From positions 1 through 64,000 of the forward strand of contig CAXYDD010000003.1 in assembly GCA_964276025.1 (NCBI GenBank): DNA of 64,000 bases. Reading direction: 5' to 3'. Source of the DNA: Porticoccus sp964276025. Lineage in GTDB: Bacteria > Pseudomonadota > Gammaproteobacteria > Pseudomonadales > Porticoccaceae. The notes under the pieces were generated by a model. The model made no database searches. It saw only the letters and a list, made by a program, of their open reading frames with translations, and was not told where the DNA came from. Of this stretch, positions 62,423 to 64,000 are shown one piece after another. The first letter of the stretch is position 1. Each line of letters opens with the position of its first letter. The position numbers and the translations under genes were made by a program.

Positions 62423-62666
62423 TAGTCACCCACGATGATATAAAGTTTCAACTCAAAATATATAATAATTTTAAAATCACAAATATCGGTAATTTTATAA
62501 AAAAACAATGCATTAATAATATAATTATATCAGTTCAGAGAAGATAGAGGCATTATCTAACTGTCAGTTCCTTTTTTTTAATATAAAATAGATATTGTGT
62601 AAATCTTGCTAAAAGGAAGTATTTAAGCGCTAGCGATGATTAATTAATTTAAGGTAATTAAAAACT

Positions 62667-63725
62667 ATGTACGATAAAAATATCACCCCTTTGAGCTATA
62701 AAGATGCTGGTGTAGACATAGATGCAGGAAATACCCTCGTAGAGCGAATTAAGCATATCTCAAAAGATACACAGCGATCTGAGGTCTTATCTGGTCTTGG
62801 CGGATTTGGTGCATTATTTCACCTGCCCACTGGATATAAAGAGCCTGTTCTTGCATCAGGTACAGATGGTGTTGGCACGAAGTTAAAACTCGCTATAGAT
62901 CTTAATATTCACGATACAATAGGAATTGACTTAGTTGCGATGTGTGTGAATGATCTTTTAGTTTGTGGAGCTGAACCATTATTTTTTCTCGATTATTATG
63001 CAACTGCAAAATTAGATATTGATGTAGCAGCATCTGTAGTTTCTGGTATTGGAGCAGGCTGTAAATTAGCTGGTTGCTCATTAGTAGGTGGGGAAACTGC
63101 TGAAATGCCTGGAATGTACTCGGGATCAGATTATGATCTTGCGGGATTTTGTGTCGGTATAGTAGAAAAATCAGAAATCATTGACGGTAAGAGCACTCAG
63201 CAAGGAGATACTCTAATTGGTATTGCCTCTAATGGCCCTCACTCTAATGGCTATTCATTAATAAGAAAAATCATCGAGGTGTCTCAAACAGACATAAAAA
63301 GTGAACTTATTGGGGAGATTTCACTTTCAAAGGCGCTATTGGCTCCTACAAAAATCTATGTTAAATCCATCTTATCCTTGATAAAAAATCCTAATATAAA
63401 TGTTAATGCTCTTGCGCATATCACAGGAGGTGGACTTCTAGAAAATATTCCTAGAGTTCTACCTAAAAATACTAAAGCGGTCATCGATCCAATGAGTTGG
63501 GATAAGCCTCCTATTTTTGACTGGCTACAAAAAAAAGGTAACGTTGACCCGCATGAAATGTATCGAACTTTTAATTGTGGTATTGGTATGGTTGTTTGTG
63601 TACCAGCTCTAATGGCTCAATTATCTATAGATGTCTTAAATTCTTCAGGCGAAGACGCATTTATTATTGGTGAAATAACTCGGGCTGAAGATGGCGAAGA
63701 AAAAGTTGTACTAAAAGGACTATAA
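62667..63725 (+). CDS. purM: Phosphoribosylformylglycinamidine cyclo-ligase PurM
   Basis: PurM makes aminoimidazole ribotide in purine synthesis. Motifs include LSYKDAGVDIDAGNTLVERI, GFGALFHLPTGYKEPVLASG, TDGVGTKLKLA, GIDLVAMCVNDLLVCGAEPLFFLDYYAT and GETAEMPGMY. Length 352 is normal. The 244-base gap before it holds the promoter region shared with hda; no PurR-type box is recognisable. purN follows after 12 bases, as in the hda-purM-purN order of many gammaproteobacteria. Confidence 0.98.
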   Translation: MYDKNITPLSYKDAGVDIDAGNTLVERIKHISKDTQRSEVLSGLGGFGALFHLPTGYKEPVLASGTDGVGTKLKLAIDLNIHDTIGIDLVAMCVNDLLVCGAEPLFFLDYYATAKLDIDVAASVVSGIGAGCKLAGCSLVGGETAEMPGMYSGSDYDLAGFCVGIVEKSEIIDGKSTQQGDTLIGIASNGPHSNGYSLIRKIIEVSQTDIKSELIGEISLSKALLAPTKIYVKSILSLIKNPNINVNALAHITGGGLLENIPRVLPKNTKAVIDPMSWDKPPIFDWLQKKGNVDPHEMYRTFNCGIGMVVCVPALMAQLSIDVLNSSGEDAFIIGEITRAEDGEEKVVLKGL

Positions 63726-63737
63726 AGAGTCATACAA

Positions 63738-64000
63738 ATGTATAAACCCAGATTAGCTGTTTTATTATCCGGAGATGGTAGTAACCTACAGGCACTCATA
63801 GATGCAACGCAAAATGGCATACTTAAAGCTGAGATAGTTCTTGTAGTAAGCAACAAAGTTGATGCTGGAGGACTTAAACGGGCACAAAGCTCAGGTATCG
63901 AGAACATTGTTGTGGATAACCTGCAATATCCGGATAGAAGAAGCTTTGATTGTGTGCTGGAATCAAAACTAAAAAAATATAATCTTGATCTAATTATTCT
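63738..64000 (+). CDS. purN: Phosphoribosylglycinamide formyltransferase PurN (3' end beyond the window)
   Basis: The first 87 codons read MYKPRLAVLLSGDGSNLQAL, ALIDATQNGILKAEIVLVVSN and ALKRAQSSGI-like segments, with the SGxGSNLQ phosphate-binding loop of PurN at residues 11-18. It transfers a formyl group from 10-formyl-THF to GAR. Start ATG 63738 lies 12 bases after the purM stop. The gene runs off the window. Confidence 0.95.
   Translation, partial: MYKPRLAVLLSGDGSNLQALIDATQNGILKAEIVLVVSNKVDAGGLKRAQSSGIENIVVDNLQYPDRRSFDCVLESKLKKYNLDLII

Overview
The window is AT-rich, gene-dense DNA that reads as chromosome of a free-living, probably marine, gammaproteobacterium. The evidence is a set of gammaproteobacterial housekeeping genes: queF (long form), alaA, pdxB, epmC, yheU, gcvR, trmL, fldB, mnmC, cmoB, hda, and the blocks recA-recX-...-alaS-lysC-tRNA-Ser and arsC-wrbA-DUF2069. 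The lineage cannot be fixed from sequence alone. No transposase, integrase, phage gene or CRISPR array is visible.

Layout. (1) 1-7990, minus: surface-glycan cluster with nonulosonate (pseudaminic/legionaminic-type) steps (NeuB-family synthase, PseG-like hydrolase, NeuD-like acetyltransferase), two methyltransferases, a WbqC-like protein, a GH43-like propeller and a PglK-type ABC flippase whose 5' end is frameshifted. (2) 8.4-25.8 kb: housekeeping region with tRNA-Ser(GGA), tRNA-Gly, tRNA-Glu, queuosine and other tRNA-modification genes, the YadGH ABC pair, two long-chain flavodoxins and an M16C peptidase split by a one-base frameshift. (3) 25.8-30.3 kb, minus: an envelope trio of MMPL/RND transporter, LolA-like periplasmic protein and outer-membrane barrel. 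(4) 30.36-30.66 kb: two nearly identical tRNA-Arg genes. (5) 30.8-49.0 kb, minus: an accessory island. Its upstream half encodes a five-subunit ATP-dependent ketone carboxylase in the apcABCDE (acetophenone carboxylase) size order, then an acyl-CoA ligase and a thiolase. Its downstream half encodes DUF1302 barrel, DUF1329 protein, YCF48 propeller and a second MMPL/RND transporter. (6) 49.5-64 kb: tRNA-Ser(GCT), lysC, alaS, HIT, Trm112-like, M23, recX, recA, fdxA, sppA, DUF2069, wrbA, arsC, yihY, hda, purM, purN (cut by the window).

How the genes fit. The island spells out a route: methyl ketone + CO2 to a beta-keto acid (carboxylase), to a beta-ketoacyl-CoA (ligase), to acyl-CoA plus acetyl-CoA (thiolase). 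The attached DUF1302/DUF1329/YCF48/MMPL set probably moves the hydrophobic substrate or a related lipid across the envelope. The island lies exactly between tRNA-Ser(GCT) and tRNA-Arg(ACG), which are neighbours in the classical gammaproteobacterial recA-recX-alaS-csrA-serV-argV locus; csrA is absent at this site. Three reading-frame breaks (flippase, M16C peptidase, recX at an A10 tract) need checking as real lesions, slippage sites or assembly errors.
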